DNA of 64,000 nt from Adiantum capillus-veneris (GCA_014529385.2 CM043942.1:25982469-26046468), one strand, 5' to 3'; shown: positions 46,801 to 58,300, numbered from the stretch's first letter. Numbers and translations are program-made. Notes: generated from the letters alone by a model not told the origin.

Positions 46801-48363
46801 TAAGCACATGGTGTTAGAATAATGAGTAGATAATTAAAAAATATGAAAGAAATATGGATATGAAAAAAGATATTGGAATCATATGATATGGTCCCTCTTT
46901 TGTATTATTTTGGGTGAAAAAGGTAAAGGTATCAAGTAAATGAAAATAATATAATAAACGTGACTGAGGGAGTAGAAATTGATTTTTTGTTTTCACAAGG
47001 GTGAGGGTGAAAATGTGGGGGTGATTTGTATAAAAAAAAAATATGAGGTTAGAGTATTTACACATTGGCCAAAAAATATATTTATGGTGAAGAGGATGAA
47101 AGAAGACGTACACAGGTTTAATAAAACACACACCTAAGTATAAATATTTAAATAGATTACCAAAATAATTATAAAAAATCCCTATATATAGGCCATATAT
47201 ACAATGAAATGTTTACACACAAAAAAGACCATAATATAATTTTCTTATTTATTTTATTTATTTTTTTACTCAATTAGCCCAGTGACTAGCTAATGGAGGG
47301 TTGGAGGGCTTTATAAAAATAAAATAAAAAATAAGCAATCAAGTGTACAGTTCACAGTGGCCAACCAGGTCGCAAATGTAGACAAGAACTATCGTGGTGG
47401 AAACATGGAACTCCGGAGTGGGAGTGGGCAATGTAGGAAAAGGGCTCATCCTATAGTCAATAGCACGATGCTCGGGCTAGACAGACTCCCACACATTATG
47501 GTTCGAGAGGCAAAGCAACTTAGAAGGACAAATATGTAAGTTTTTTTAAAATTGGAGCCTAAACTGGTTAAAAAATATTTTAGTTTATGGATTTATTTTG
47601 TTATTGTGAACTTAAGAAGATATCACTCTGAGTCACCCGACTAGAGGGATAGCCCAAGTATCAAGAGTGGCACATAGATTTTGATACTTGGCAATGGTTG
47701 TTGGAGAACCAGCACATCTCTCGCGAGAAATTCAACTCAATAATTCAATCTCTACATGCGATAAGTGTGGACAAATCATATTATACTAATTGTTTTGTGT
47801 TATTAATTTGTTTAATTTGGTTTGGATTAAGGTAGAGTTAAGGTAATCAAACGTATGTACCTGTGGACAACGACGAGGACTTGGACAGATAGATACTTTT
47901 TTGTAGTCCTCTTTTACAAGTGCAAATGTGGCACAAAAGAACTCCTTGATCACATGTATATAAAATTCAATTAAAATTTAGATCTTATTTGTAAATTTTT
48001 TCAAATTATTTCTCTTTTTACCTTTAAATTATCAAGGTATGTGTAGCTTGAAATTTCAAGTCAAAAATAAAGGTGCCCATTTGGGCCACCCAAAATTAGG
48101 GCCCAAATAAGAGCCTTTATTTTTAAGAACCGTATAGCGGTAATATCAGTAGTAATAAGCACAAAAAAGATGCGATAATAGTCGTGGCAAAAGATGCGGT
48201 AATATTTGTGGATATATATCCGCGACTATTACTATGTCTATTGTTGACAAACCATTGTCGTGCCTATTGCTAGGTCTATTGTCCCAAATGAAATGTTTTC
48301 TCTTTCCATTTCCATTTGTTAATCCGCGGTAATCTTGGCGGTTCTCAATTTTTCCTCTTATAG
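43900..48363. other. No recognisable gene or element
   Basis: About 4.4 kb with ordinary composition. Small open stretches (e.g. 47357-47539; a plus-strand reading WQWLLENQHISREKFNSIIQ near 47690-47750) suggest old mobile-element debris, but no family is recognised. GCGGTAAT recurs at 48134, 48195 and 48331, which might be subterminal repeats of a DNA transposon. Confidence 0.4.
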
Positions 48364-48626
48364 TGTAAGTGCTCAAGATCCTGGAAATTGAGGTAGGTGG
48401 GATAGCACATGTGGAAACTTGGGTACCTGGAATAACACATGTGGAAATTGAGGTAGGTGGGTGGAGAAAATTCACCCTTACCAAATTACTAGGTAACGTT
48501 TACATCTCCTACAGGTGGACTTCTTGTTGCAACACATTGAGATTGATGAGATATATATACAACATGAAAAAACTTTGTGATGTTGACACAACAATAGGAA
48601 AGTAGTCATGTCATAGACGTAGGTCA
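48364..48626 (-). mobile_element. Candidate 3' LTR of the copia element
   Basis: Copia coding ends near 48645 (minus). A tract TTTGAAGGGGGA is followed by TGACC at 48626, a plausible LTR start; TGTAAG at 48364 would be its other end and matches the first six bases of the 5' LTR remnant at 54915. Little further similarity to that remnant is evident. It holds short direct repeats around GAAATTGAGGTAGGTGGG. Confidence 0.3.
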
Positions 48627-48639
48627 TCCCCCTTCAAAG

Positions 48640-50100
48640 GGAAGTTCATCCAGTAGGGATCAAAATCAAACCGCGAGATGAGGCTATTTGATTGGTGGCG
48701 GTCACAGGCTTGGTGAGAAAGTCTCCCCAATTTTCTATAGATGGTACATACACCAGATTCATAAAACCATTTGTGACCAACTCTTTCAAAAGAAGAAATC
48801 TTTTCTTAATGTGTTTGAGCTTGGAGGAGAAGGAAGGTGATTTTGTAAGTGTGATAGTAGATCGGTTGTAACAGAAAGAGTGATTGGATCAACAGAGACA
48901 TTGAAGGGTAGCTTCAGTGCTTTGATTAACTCAGAGATCCAAAGAGCCTTGCGCGAGGCAAGAGCAACAACAACATATTCTTCTTCAGTGGAAGAACTTG
49001 CAATAGAATATTTCTGTTTTGTTTTCTTAGAGATCGAACCACCAACTAAAGTGAACACATAGCCCCTCGTCATTGCCAGCCTAGTTGGCATCAACATATC
49101 CTGAGATAGAGATGGAACTAGAGGGGTCATAATAGTAATTGAGGGTGTAGTGTTGGGTGGTGTTTAGAGAGCAAAGAGTACGCTTGGCAGCTTGCTTGCA
49201 CACTTTGTAGGGCTTTGACATAAAGCAACATAAGATATGGTTAGTGTAGGAAAGATCAAAGTGGGTGCAAGAGATAAGATAGTGTAATTGCGCGTAGACT
49301 TTTGAAAAATGAAAGGATGGGTAGTAGAGTTCACCAGTGCAAGTGTAAGCATGAAATTCAAGCAAGCTTGTGCTTAATAGGCAACGGGGTGAGCTCAGTG
49401 GGCTAAAGCAAAAATACCATAGAAGAGGAGTTCTTCAATGTATTTGACTAGGATAATTGAGTGAATTTACGTGTTGGATCTTGTATGACTTCAATGTTGG
49501 GAATGTAGATCATAGGTCCTTATCATTCATCACGAATTCATGATATATACAGTTGATTGCTTGCAAAATCATGTATTTTGATGTGCCAAGAAGGGATGCC
49601 TTTAGAGGTCTACCATATGTAGATATTGTAGTCGGCTATAAGATTCTCCCAGTCATAGTTGCGCACAGATGTACCACTCCCATGTAGACTATTTTAAGCC
49701 ATAAATGGGCTTATGAAATTCATATACATAATCAGAGTGGTGAGAGTCTTTAAAATGAGGATTTTGTAGCATATAGATAAGCTCTTGGATCAATCCATGT
49801 AAGAACATGGTTTTTATATCAAGATGATGTAAAAGAAGATTAAACTTATTAGCAAGTGCAATAAAAAGCCAAAATGCGGTCATACCCAAGTGCTAGAGAA
49901 TAGATGTCAAAGTAATCCATGCCATGTTGTTGAGTGAAGCCACAAGCACCAAGGAGTGATTTGTAGAGAGCAACTCAGCTGTCAAGGTGGTATTTCTTCT
50001 TTAATGGCCATTTTCAAGAGACAATGTTATGATGCTTAAGAGGTGAACAAGCTCCCAAGTGTTAGCTTCTTCAGGGGCTTAGAGCTCATCCAATATGGTG
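48640..50100 (-). pseudogene. Ty1-copia reverse transcriptase and RNase H, decayed
   Basis: Reading on the minus strand: HLDIKTMFLHGLIQELIYML and YEFHKPIYGLK (49689-49889) are the RT; ELYYPSFHFSKVYAQLHYLI and SYTNHILCCFMSKP follow; RGYVFTLVGGSISKKTKQKY and SIASSSTEEEYVVVALASRK (48890-49070) are the copia RNase H; the ending NGFMNLVYVPSIENWGDFLT KP is the usual copia C-terminus. Frame breaks are numerous. The YVDD part of the RT palm is not clearly readable. Confidence 0.88.
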
Positions 50101-50901
50101 GCATGCCACTTCTTGATTTCACTAGAAGAAAGGGCATTGATAATGGAGAGGGGAAGGGCATCTTCAAGAGGCTTGCTCAAGAATCATTTCCTTGGTGAGT
50201 ACAACAAAGAAATTGATGGCTTCATAGATCGCGTGAAGAGAGAGGGTACGACCATGGCTGGAGGCGGCTTGGTCCAAGTGTATAGCTGAGGTGTATGCAA
50301 TGGCAAGTAGCAGTAGTAGACTTTTGGGGCTTGACTTCATTGAAATCTTATGGAGGGTGAAAGCATGTTAACATGTCATGGTTTTTGTTGTCCCCATAGT
50401 GCTAGTTAGCAGAATTTTGACATATTCTAACTACCAGTACAATAACACAAGCTAGATCTCTAAGATCTATGACGTATGATATATCAATAGAAAGCACCTA
50501 AAACAAGGAATCCAATTGTACAAACTCTAATAAAAATTAATATTACTTGTGAAAATTTTACAATGCACCCTAGTTTTTTTCTATATGCTAAGCATTTCAC
50601 ATTAACATGCTTTCACCCTAGAATGGGTATGCCTCGGGGCATTCTAGCAAGGTTTCATGGGAGTCGTGAGGAGAAAAAGATAGCTATGGTGAAGGTGGGG
50701 CCAATATCAAAGGTGGTAGGGGCTTACGAGGTGGAGCAAGGGGTTAAGGGGTTGTGCTTTTACATGACGTTTGAAATGCAACTGCCATGTTGGATTTTCC
50801 ACAAAGCAAAAATGAGGATTGTCAAAGTAAATAAGCTGAGGTTTGACGAGGCCAGGATGTAGTTTTCATTGAGTGGGGTGAGCAAGGGCAGAAAATAAGA
50901 G

Positions 50902-51950
50902 GTGGTGATGAGAGTGGAGCACCAAGTGTGTGTGGTGTGATAGAAGTAGCGGCAGCTAGGGCGGGCAGTCATAGAAGTAGCGCCAGCTAGGGTGGGCAGT
51001 GTTGGTGATGGTGAGGAGATGGGTGCAAGAGGTGTCGATGTTAAGTATGCAGCCTGATTTACCCTTGTAATTTTTTGTGGTAAAAGCGCACATTTGTAAG
51101 GCCCCCATTATGAGGAGAAGCCATCGTGCGTGAGGGAAAATCACTCACCGGAAACCAAAATTTTCACGGACAAGAATCAGGGGAAACTTTAAAGGCCTCG
51201 GGGGCGGAAGCCCCCGAGACTTTTTTTTCGCCAGAATATTATGGCCGGACGACGGCCGAAAAGTGGTCCGAAAACAACCGGTCGGTTGGCCGGTAGTCAA
51301 TGGCCGATGGCCGGTGGCCGGAAGTCAATGGCGGGTGGTCGGTGGTCGAAAGTCAATGACCGGTGGCCGAATTCAAAAGCGGACTTGTCTTCTCAAGGGC
51401 GGCCACACATGGGCGGATTGGAGGGTCCGATTTGGACTTATTCGCACAAGGGCGGCTACATATGGCTGTCTCTCATAAGAGAGGGCAGCCCTTTTGGCCT
51501 ATAAAAGGAGGCCATTTCTACACACATTTCATAGTGTGAAGTTGATGCAACAAGGTGAGTGTGAGGTGGTGAGAGTGAAGCAAGGAGGGAGCTCCATTAA
51601 GGGTATAATCCCTTTGTAAACTACTTCTTGTTTTGAAGTACTAAAGCCATTGAGTGGCTGCTTTCCCGTGGACGTAGCCCACATTGGGTGAACCACGTAT
51701 ATCGTGTGTACTCTCTCTCTCTCTCTCTCTCTACTCTATAATCTCGTGTATATAAATCTGTCTCTCTCCATTAAGTAATCTACTCAATTATCTATTTAGC
51801 TACGTCTTATTTCCTAACAGTTGATGAGAGTGGAGCACCAAGTGTGTGAGGCGTGATAGAAGTAGCAGCAATTAGGGCAGGTAGTGTTGGCGATGGTGTC
51901 AAACGCGAGGAGATGGGTGCAAGAGGTGGTGCGGTAGTGTATCCGGTTGG
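50902..51950. repeat. Tandem duplication of about 130 bp split by a solo LTR
   Basis: GATGAGAGTGGAGCACCAAG at about 50907 recurs at 51823, and both continue through GAGGAGATGGGTGCAAGAGG. The solo LTR sits exactly at the junction. The unit is part of the copia linker region. Confidence 0.8.
51039..51819 (+). mobile_element. Solo LTR with strong TATA box
   Basis: Starts TGTTAAG and ends CCTAACA (inverted ends with one mismatch), 781 bp. Flanked by GTCGA (51034-51038) and GTTGA (51820-51824), a target duplication with one mismatch. It has a CTATAAAAGG TATA box at about 51499-51508 and a copia-type end (CACATTGGGTGAACC, then CT repeats). A GC-rich block of GGCCGGTGGC-like units is at 51241-51370. 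No internal region is attached, so it is a recombination scar. Confidence 0.75.
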
Positions 51951-52946
51951 TTGTGCATGAGAATGAGGGGCATGAGGAGGTGGATGGAAGATGAAGGAAA
52001 TCCTTGTGATGGTCAAGAGAGGCTCAAGATTGGGTACAAGATGCTGGGAAATTTTCATGGGTGTGTGTGTCGGTGAGGCCACCAACAAAGATTGATGATA
52101 AGAGTGGATTGATGACGATGGTGATGAGAATGTAGTGTGCAATGGTGGACAAGATTTACCCAAAATTATGAATTCTTCATCAAATATGATGGTGGTCTAG
52201 GATGTAGAGGAGATAAGCCTTGATGCCAAAGAGATCACCATAGATGACAAAGGTGGTTCATTGAGCATGCGATGATAGTTTTGATAGAGGTTGCATCACA
52301 ACCAGGTACGCAATGCTTCCAAAGATGTGAAGGTGGCCAAGATGAGGTGAGTGACCATGCCAGAGGGTGTAGGTCATATTAGTAGGATTTTGAGTCGACA
52401 AGATGTGGTAAAAAATATAGCAAGCAGTGCTGGTAGCTTCTTCTTAATAGGCATTTGGGAGGATAGCTTGAAGAAGCATGGCACAAGTAGATTTGAATAG
52501 TTTGCGATTCTTTCACTCAGCACAATTATTCTATTGTGGTTGGTTGGTGATGGACAATTCATATTGAATGCCAACAGAAAGAAGTAGTCTATCTTTGAAT
52601 GTATGAGAAGTGTACTCCCCACCAAAATCTTGTAGAGAGTTTTAATATGACGACCATTCTGAGTTTTGACTAGTGCCTTGAAAGTGCAAAAATGAGAGAA
52701 GGTTTAGGATCTCTTGGCCATGTAGTAAGTAGCTGTGTATTTTGAGAAATCGTCTAAGAAATTAAGCATATACTTATTGCTAGTGAGTGAGTCAATTGGT
52801 AATGGGCCACAAACATCGGAGTGGATGAGGTTGAGAAGTGCAGTGTCTTATGATGATGACATGGGGAATGGGACATGATGTGCATTAGCAATAATGCATC
52901 CATCACAAAGTGTGATGTGAGTGAGGTTCTTGGGAAGACCTAGTGC
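51822..52946 (-). pseudogene. Ty1-copia integrase, decayed
   Basis: Minus strand: a zinc-binding region (LGLPKNLTHITLCDGCIIAN AHHVPFP), then HSDVCGPLPIDSLTSNKYML and FLDDFSKYTATYYM, the first half of the copia integrase core, and an ELSITNQPQQN-like stretch in a shifted frame near 52530-52570 with the terminal catalytic region. A Pro/Ser-rich linker lies at 51822-52163. Upstream it is interrupted by the small element at 52947. Confidence 0.85.
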
Positions 52947-53189
52947 TCGGGGGGGTCACTATGTATAAATTATGTATAGCGCATGCATTCAAGGACTATT
53001 TCTAAAACTCTTTATCTATGAATTTTTGACAAATAAAATACACCCCTTTCCTATTCAATCTCTAATTTTTCTTCCCAATTCCACTTGATAGTACCCTTCT
53101 CTATGTAAAATTATGAGAGAAAATGTAATTTAATACCCCCTTTTGCTGCACTCGGGTGATAGTCACATAATTTTTAGGTGAAACCCTCG
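52947..53189. mobile_element. 243-bp MITE-like element, copy 1
   Basis: Flanked by a perfect 11-bp direct repeat AGACCTAGTGC (52936-52946 and 53190-53200). Starts TCGGGGGGGTCAC and ends GTGAAACCCTCG, giving short imperfect inverted ends. AT-rich, non-coding. An 11-bp target duplication is typical of Mutator-like elements (established knowledge). Confidence 0.82.
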
Positions 53190-53200
53190 AGACCTAGTGC

Positions 53201-54208
53201 AAGCTGTTGACATTTGAGTTTGTTTTTGTGTGTTTTTATGGATGATGTTAATGCATATGCAGGGGATGAGTCACCTAACGGGTAAAGTCACCCAATTTTG
53301 GGGACCAAAAGGGTGACATACTGACCATCTTTGTCTTGTGCCAAAATGTGGCAGTGATGATGATGCCATTGTCAAATTAGCTCGCTGATAGATATGAGTT
53401 TTTTCTTGATTCCATTAGGTAGGTTAATGTTAGCATCTCCATAGGATTTGGTGAGCATACCTCTAGAGGTTTTTCTAGATAAGTCATGTTGGATAACTAG
53501 TGCAGGTGACATGTGATATGTTGGGTGGTGTATGTATGAAGTAGCCAGGTGTTGGGATATAAAGTTGTTATATTGGTGGCATATAGTTGCAAAGGATAAG
53601 ATGGGCTATCATAAGTAGGTATGTTAGCATAATAAGCTTGACCATAAATAGAATTAGATGGTTGGGCATGGTTTGTCCCCCCTTGAGGGTAAGAGGGATA
53701 TAAATAAGGGTGAGACATAGGAAGATTATCTTGATTGTGTGGTTGCCGATAGTCCTTTGCGAGGTGTCCAAAGCAATGACAGCTAGCACATTGATTTGAA
53801 TTTTTGGTGATTGTGGCGGGTTTGAGAGTGCGACTTTCTTCTAGAATTATTATTTTGTTAAGGAGGGCTTCTTGTTGGTGTAAGGGCGTGAGTTTCTTGT
53901 CATAGTGAAAAGCATTGTAGGCTTTTGTGGGCTGGTAGTGGGGATGCAAAGTGTTTCCTCTTGATGGATCTTGGCTACAAGGTTCTATAGCTTCAAGTTA
54001 GCCATGGTGGCTTGCGTAGTGCTAAAAGCTCTCCATGATGTAGGTAGGGAAGCCAATAAGAGAATTCTTTGTAGCTCTTCAAGGATGACAAGCCCTGAGA
54101 TAGGTGAGTCATCCAGAAGTATTTACCATGTCTCCAAAATATTGGAGTATGACTGACCCTCTTGCATGGTAGTGTTTACCAATTTCTTGATCGGGGAAAC
54201 TTGGTATC
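53201..54208 (-). pseudogene. Ty1-copia gag C-terminal half with zinc knuckle
   Basis: Minus strand: LASLPTSWRAFSTTQATM (near 54020), LVAKIHQEET, then in 53497-53949 CASCHCFGHLAKDY, a zinc knuckle whose last Cys is Tyr, followed by a Tyr/Pro-rich tail. At least two stops interrupt. The region lies between two oppositely oriented 243-bp elements. Confidence 0.85.
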
Positions 54209-54450
54209 TCGGAGGAATCACTTGATAATTATGTGACTATCACGTGAGTGCAGTAGAAGGGGTTATTAAATTTCTTTTTTTCTCACATTTTCACATATAG
54301 AAGGGTACCTTAAAATGGAATTGGGAAAAAAAAAATTACAGATTGAATAGGAAAAGGGTATATTTTATTTGTGAAAAATTCACAAATAAGGAATCTTATA
54401 AGTAGTTCTTGAACGCGCGCAATATACAGAATTTATACATGACCCCCTCA
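54209..54450. mobile_element. 242-bp MITE-like element, copy 2, inverted
   Basis: Reverse-complement relative of copy 1 over its whole length (shared GTATAAATT, AAATAAAATA, ATTCAATCT, TGATAGTCACATAATT). Flanking 11-mers AACTTGGTATC and AGCTTCGTATA match at 8 of 11 places, an older target duplication. It splits the copia gag. Confidence 0.8.
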
Positions 54451-54813
54451 AGCTTCGTATACAAGATCAATATGCTCATAGTTCCTCTCAAACAACTTCC
54501 AAATGGTGTTAGCAGTAGTTAGCTTCTTTACCATTTGAACGTGCCGATCTTGGCAATGGAGAATGAGCTCCATCTTGGCACTATTGTTTTTTATATGCCA
54601 AGCATTGTAGGTATCAATGATGATTGTTGAATCTTTGTCTTTGGGGTGTTCAGGTTGCTCTTCCACTCCTGAGGTGACGTACAAAAGCTATAGTTGCATG
54701 ACGTAGAACTACATTTGAATTTTCCACACTTGGTAGCTAGTGTTGTTAAGCTTGTCAATAATGTAGCAAGGCTTGTAGATGGATGTGGAAGATGAGGAAG
54801 CTAACTCGGTCAT
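54451..54813 (-). pseudogene. Ty1-copia gag N-terminal part
   Basis: An ATG at about 54813 (minus) starts MTELASSSSTSIYKPCYIID, then KLNNTSYQVWKIQM, the classic copia gag start, then a stop. The next open part (54448-54684) has ILHCQDRHVQMVKKLTTANT and IWKLFERNYEH, the usual gag core. It is 90 bp from the primer site. Confidence 0.85.
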
Positions 54814-54902
54814 GTTTTGAGGTTCAGGATTTCTTGAAAAGATGGATAGGGAGGATGGAAGGCACTTAGCACTAATTAGAAAACCTAATCCTAAGTCTTA
54901 TT

Positions 54903-54914
54903 GCTTTGATATCA
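54903..54914 (-). promoter_or_regulatory. Primer-binding site, initiator tRNA-Met type
   Basis: Minus strand TGATATCAAAGC, two bases different from the usual copia site TGGTATCAGAGC, directly after the LTR end CTTACA. Confidence 0.75.
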
Positions 54915-54976
54915 TGTAAGAACTTAGAAACTATCTTAATGAGACTAATGCTAATTCTAGTTAATATGCTATCTTT
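54915..54976 (-). mobile_element. Truncated 5' LTR of the copia element
   Basis: Begins (plus) TGTAAG at the primer site. Coding-like unrelated sequence starts at about 54977, so only some 60 bp of this LTR remain. Confidence 0.5.
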
Positions 54977-55392
54977 ATCGGCAAATTCCAAGCAGCAAAT
55001 GGCACGAAAGTTAAAGCAACCATCTTCCCTAAGGAGATTTGGACGCTACATCAAAACCTCAAAGTCTTGGATCATGGTGCCCGATGCCTTCAATTACATA
55101 ACTTCTTTCGGCTACCACCTTGGAACACGGATTTCCAAACCCACGAGTTGATAAGCTCCATTCAGTACAACAAAGAAGCCACACTAGCAAGAAAAGATGG
55201 AGCAATGATCAGGGTAAAGATTACAAATGAGCTCATGAACCAAGCCCTACATTTTCCTGCTAGATGCCACAATCTTCTCCACAAAAAAAGGCTACTGTTA
55301 ATGATAAGGCATTTGTAAAGCAGTAAGGACACAAACTCAATTACAAGGACCTCATCTATTTAGAGACATAGTTGACCCTCAAGCTAATCTCC
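54977..55392 (+). pseudogene. Unknown gag-like or cellular fragment, part 1
   Basis: Open reading 54978-55318: KFQAANGTKVKATIFPKEIW, then HNFFRLPPWNTDFQTHELIS, KEATLARKDGAMIRVKITNE and LHFPARCHNLLHKKR. Gene-like composition, frame broken after 55318. The family is not recognised. It continues beyond the small element at 55393. Confidence 0.5.
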
Positions 55393-55636
55393 TCAGGGGT
55401 CTCACAATTCAGTCCCCCCTGTATAACGTGTGTTCATGGGGTATTAAAAGAACCCCTCTTTTACAAGTCTAAATGAATAAAATGACCCTTATTTTAGGAA
55501 TTTTTTTCCAAAATTGAATATAAAACCTCCTTATTTTAATGTATCTCTATTAAATTTCCTTTTTTTTTTTGCATTTTTAAACCCCTCCTTTTGAACCCAC
55601 GTTATACATTAACATGATTACATAGTGCACCCCTTC
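55393..55636. mobile_element. 244-bp MITE-like element, copy 3
   Basis: Flanked by a perfect 11-bp direct repeat AGCTAATCTCC (55382-55392 and 55637-55647). Starts TCAGGGGTCTCAC and ends GTGCACCCCTTC. AT-rich, same size as copies 1 and 2, with shared GGGGTATTAAA, but more diverged internally. Confidence 0.82.
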
Positions 55637-57185
55637 AGCTAATCTCCCAACACTTAAAGGATTAAAGGTCACCATGATACACGAAACCAACTCTCTATGT
55701 TGCAATAGTTATGGACATTGGCTTAGCACAGAGAAGAGTTATAAAGTGTGATCTTGGAAACTATATTCTAGAAAATCTTATTGAAACAAATCTAAACAGG
55801 ATTGACTGCAACAAGATCTACATGAACACAGGCCCAATACTTACAAGAATCGCATACTAAGCCCACGGGATGATTGAAGATCTATCAAAGACGATTCGTA
55901 GCTCAACTTGTTACATAAATCAAAGCATGCATTGAGAATGGTGGAAAGTTCATCCACCACGCCTACAAAAAGAAGAACAAGGGGCTAGATCTCAAGAGCA
56001 AGAACACCAGATAGCAAGACCATTGACTCAGTCTTTGAGCTACGCAAAGAAATCAAAGGCAAAGAAGATGTACAATCAGAGTACTAATCATTAGAAGAAG
56101 ACATTGATGTGGAAGTGCCTTTGGATTAGGAAAATAACAGAACCATTTGATCAAATTCCATAATCACAAACAGAGTGGTCCATGGAAGAAGCATGAAGGC
56201 TCCACAAAGAGATACTAGCTAAGATAGCAGAGGAAAAAAAGAAGATGGACAAAGCCAAGAGAATCAAACACCCCTATGAAGCTCATGAAGATGATGTTGA
56301 GATTGATAGAAAGCTCAAAAACATTAAAGAAGAAAGACACTAGAAAGAGATAGTAGAAGTTAACTTGGTGGAGTCTTGTCGTCAAAAGATCCACAACATT
56401 CTGAAAAGAAAAGCTAACCAAAGGGAGGCAAAGGACTCCAAAAGGAAAAAGAGTTATTTAGAATATCCCATGGACTCTCCAAGAAGTGAGCGATATTTCA
56501 ATGAAGACACTGAAAAGGATACAACTACATCAACAAAGGTTGAGGAGAATGAGAAAAAGATGGAGCAACATGTATCTCCAAGACTGTCATCCCCTCATCC
56601 TGATCTCATCTTGCAGATCAAAATCCAAGGGAAGACTAAAGATCAAGTGAAAAAGAAAGATCCTAACACTAACAAATAAGATCAAAGCAGCCAAAAAAGA
56701 GAAGAACAAAGAAAAGATGATCCACCAAAGAAGAATCATGTTGTTGAAACCTCTCAGCAATGGGAAACACAAACACAACAAGAGGTACCACCTCTCTGCC
56801 AAGAGGATGCAGGTGCACCAAAAAGAATCCTTTGGGATTTTGATCTAAAGGAGCACCTTAAAATGATCAAGCTACAATTTAGATACCAAAAGGTGATCTC
56901 CCAGTTGTGGGAACAAGATGTGAAAGATGCCAATATTGAGTCTCTAAAGGCCAAGCAAGAGATAGAAAGACTGAAGCTGCAAGTCAGTAGTCTACAAGAA
57001 TACAAAGAATAGCTTGAATCCAATCCAAAGAGAGAAAAAGAGATGTTGCCTCCATCTATTAGAATTTGTAAGACAAATAGAGGCTAACAAGTTCAGGTGT
57101 AGCAACAAGCCCTAGAAGAGGCTCTAGATGGGGAGAAAAAGAGGTACTCCAAGATGTGAGAGTCATATGATGTGGTGAAGCACAA
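55637..57185 (+). pseudogene. Unknown coiled-coil protein remnant, part 2
   Basis: After MDIGLAQRRVIKCDLGNYIL (55709) and TGPILTRIAY, one frame from about 56180 to 57230 is readable with only scattered stops (56341, 56677, 57010 and later). It is Lys/Glu-rich: ILAKIAEEKKKMDKAKRIKH, RKLKNIKEERH, EENEKKMEQH and a final coiled coil VISQLWEQDVKDANIESLKA KQEIERLKLQVSSLQEYKE. It reads straight into the LTR start at 57186. It may belong to a gag-like protein of an older element; I do not recognise it. Confidence 0.55.
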
Positions 57186-58281
57186 TGTTGACAGGTCAAC
57201 CTTTCAACAACGCTCCGCAAAGATTCCATGAAGCTTTCTCAAAGATTCTCTAAAGATTCCAAATAAAGATGTTGATGAAGTGATGAAGACAAAGATGGAT
57301 GTTGTAATGTGAAGATACAAGCTCATGGACATCATCGAATATCCCGTTATTATTATTTTGAGCCATTACGGCCACTTTTGTAATGTTTACGGGAACTTCA
57401 TATTTTAAGTCGGCAATTGTATTTTGGACACAGATGCTTGTTGGATGAGAGCAAAGCCAACTCACGGTGTTGTAATTAAGCTCTATAGAAGCCTAGGGAC
57501 AAATAAGGTCATTTTGATCGGACATTAGGTTTTCTAAGGCTTAGTATATAAGCCAAAACCTAAAGCTTTGTAAAGAGACTTCTAATAATCTGATCTATTG
57601 TCTGTGAGTGAGCGTACTGTGTACGAGAGAGAGTGAGAGCTTCTTCTTGATGCTATGTGCATACCAGTGGTCGGAATCGAGTGCGGAGAAATGTAGTGTG
57701 TTGCCCCCGACAAGAGCTACGTGCAAATACCTACATTGCGCGCGTACGGTCCGGTTTTGCGAGCTCCATCTAGGAGCTTCATCTGGTGATTCGATGAGCA
57801 TACGTTGTCCGTTTCTACATTTCAGCATATCCACGCGTTCGCATTGAGTAGAGCTACACATTAGGCACTTTAGTTTTTGGAAATGACGACCTACAAATTT
57901 TGGCCAGACATCCTACGTGATTTTGCACGGGTGTTTTGGGTTGAGATTTTGGTTCATGGACATTAGGGAGAGCGACCTATTGGTGTTAGTAGGGTCTCCT
58001 TCAAGTTCTGCGGCGTTTCGAGACTATTGATGGTTGTTTGGCTCTTGTAAGCGTTGTAGGAAATCTCTTCTTAAGCACTCTTGAAGACTGTAGCTTAGAC
58101 ATTGGGTAGAAACCTCTGTAGGAGTTAGTAAGGAGTCCGTCAAGTGTAGATCGGTCAAGTGTAGATTGACACCCTATGCTTGCTTCCACGCGCATGCGGG
58201 TCAAGCTCCATCCTTAGTTGACATTATATGTTAGGTGAGTTCTCGCTATGCTGACGTGCGTCACGACATATTCATCCAACA
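57186..58281 (+). mobile_element. 5' LTR of a plus-strand LTR element (1,096 bp)
   Basis: Starts TGTTGACAGG and ends CATCCAACA, inverted TGTTG/CAACA. A TATATAAG box is at 57545-57552, placing a transcription start about 30 bp downstream near 57580. The primer site follows by one base. The element continues to the window end, so the 3' LTR is not seen and insertion age cannot be judged. Confidence 0.82.
57545..57552 (+). promoter_or_regulatory. TATA box of the 5' LTR
   Basis: TATATAAG in a GC-balanced context, about 360 bp into the LTR. Confidence 0.6.
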
Positions 58282-58282
58282 T

Positions 58283-58300
58283 TGGCGCCGCTGCCGGGGA
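58283..58300 (+). promoter_or_regulatory. Primer-binding site, tRNA-Asp type
   Basis: TGGCGCCGCTGCCGGGGA, one base after the LTR. One base differs from the site expected for plant tRNA-Asp. Same primer class as the LARD-like element. Confidence 0.88.

Noticed and set aside
47357-47790. DNA transposase fragment
   Set aside because: A few transposase-like words but no catalytic motif or terminal repeats; too weak to call.
48880-49062. Plus-strand frame over copia RNase H
   Set aside because: It is the antisense shadow of a clear copia RNase H reading on the minus strand.
51095-51819. Solo LTR starting at TGTAAGG (51095)
   Set aside because: TGTTAAG at 51039 gives better inverted ends and a near-matching 5-bp target duplication.
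57100-57186. 57186-58281 as the 3' LTR of an element to its left
   Set aside because: No polypurine tract precedes it, while a clear primer site follows it, so it is a 5' LTR.
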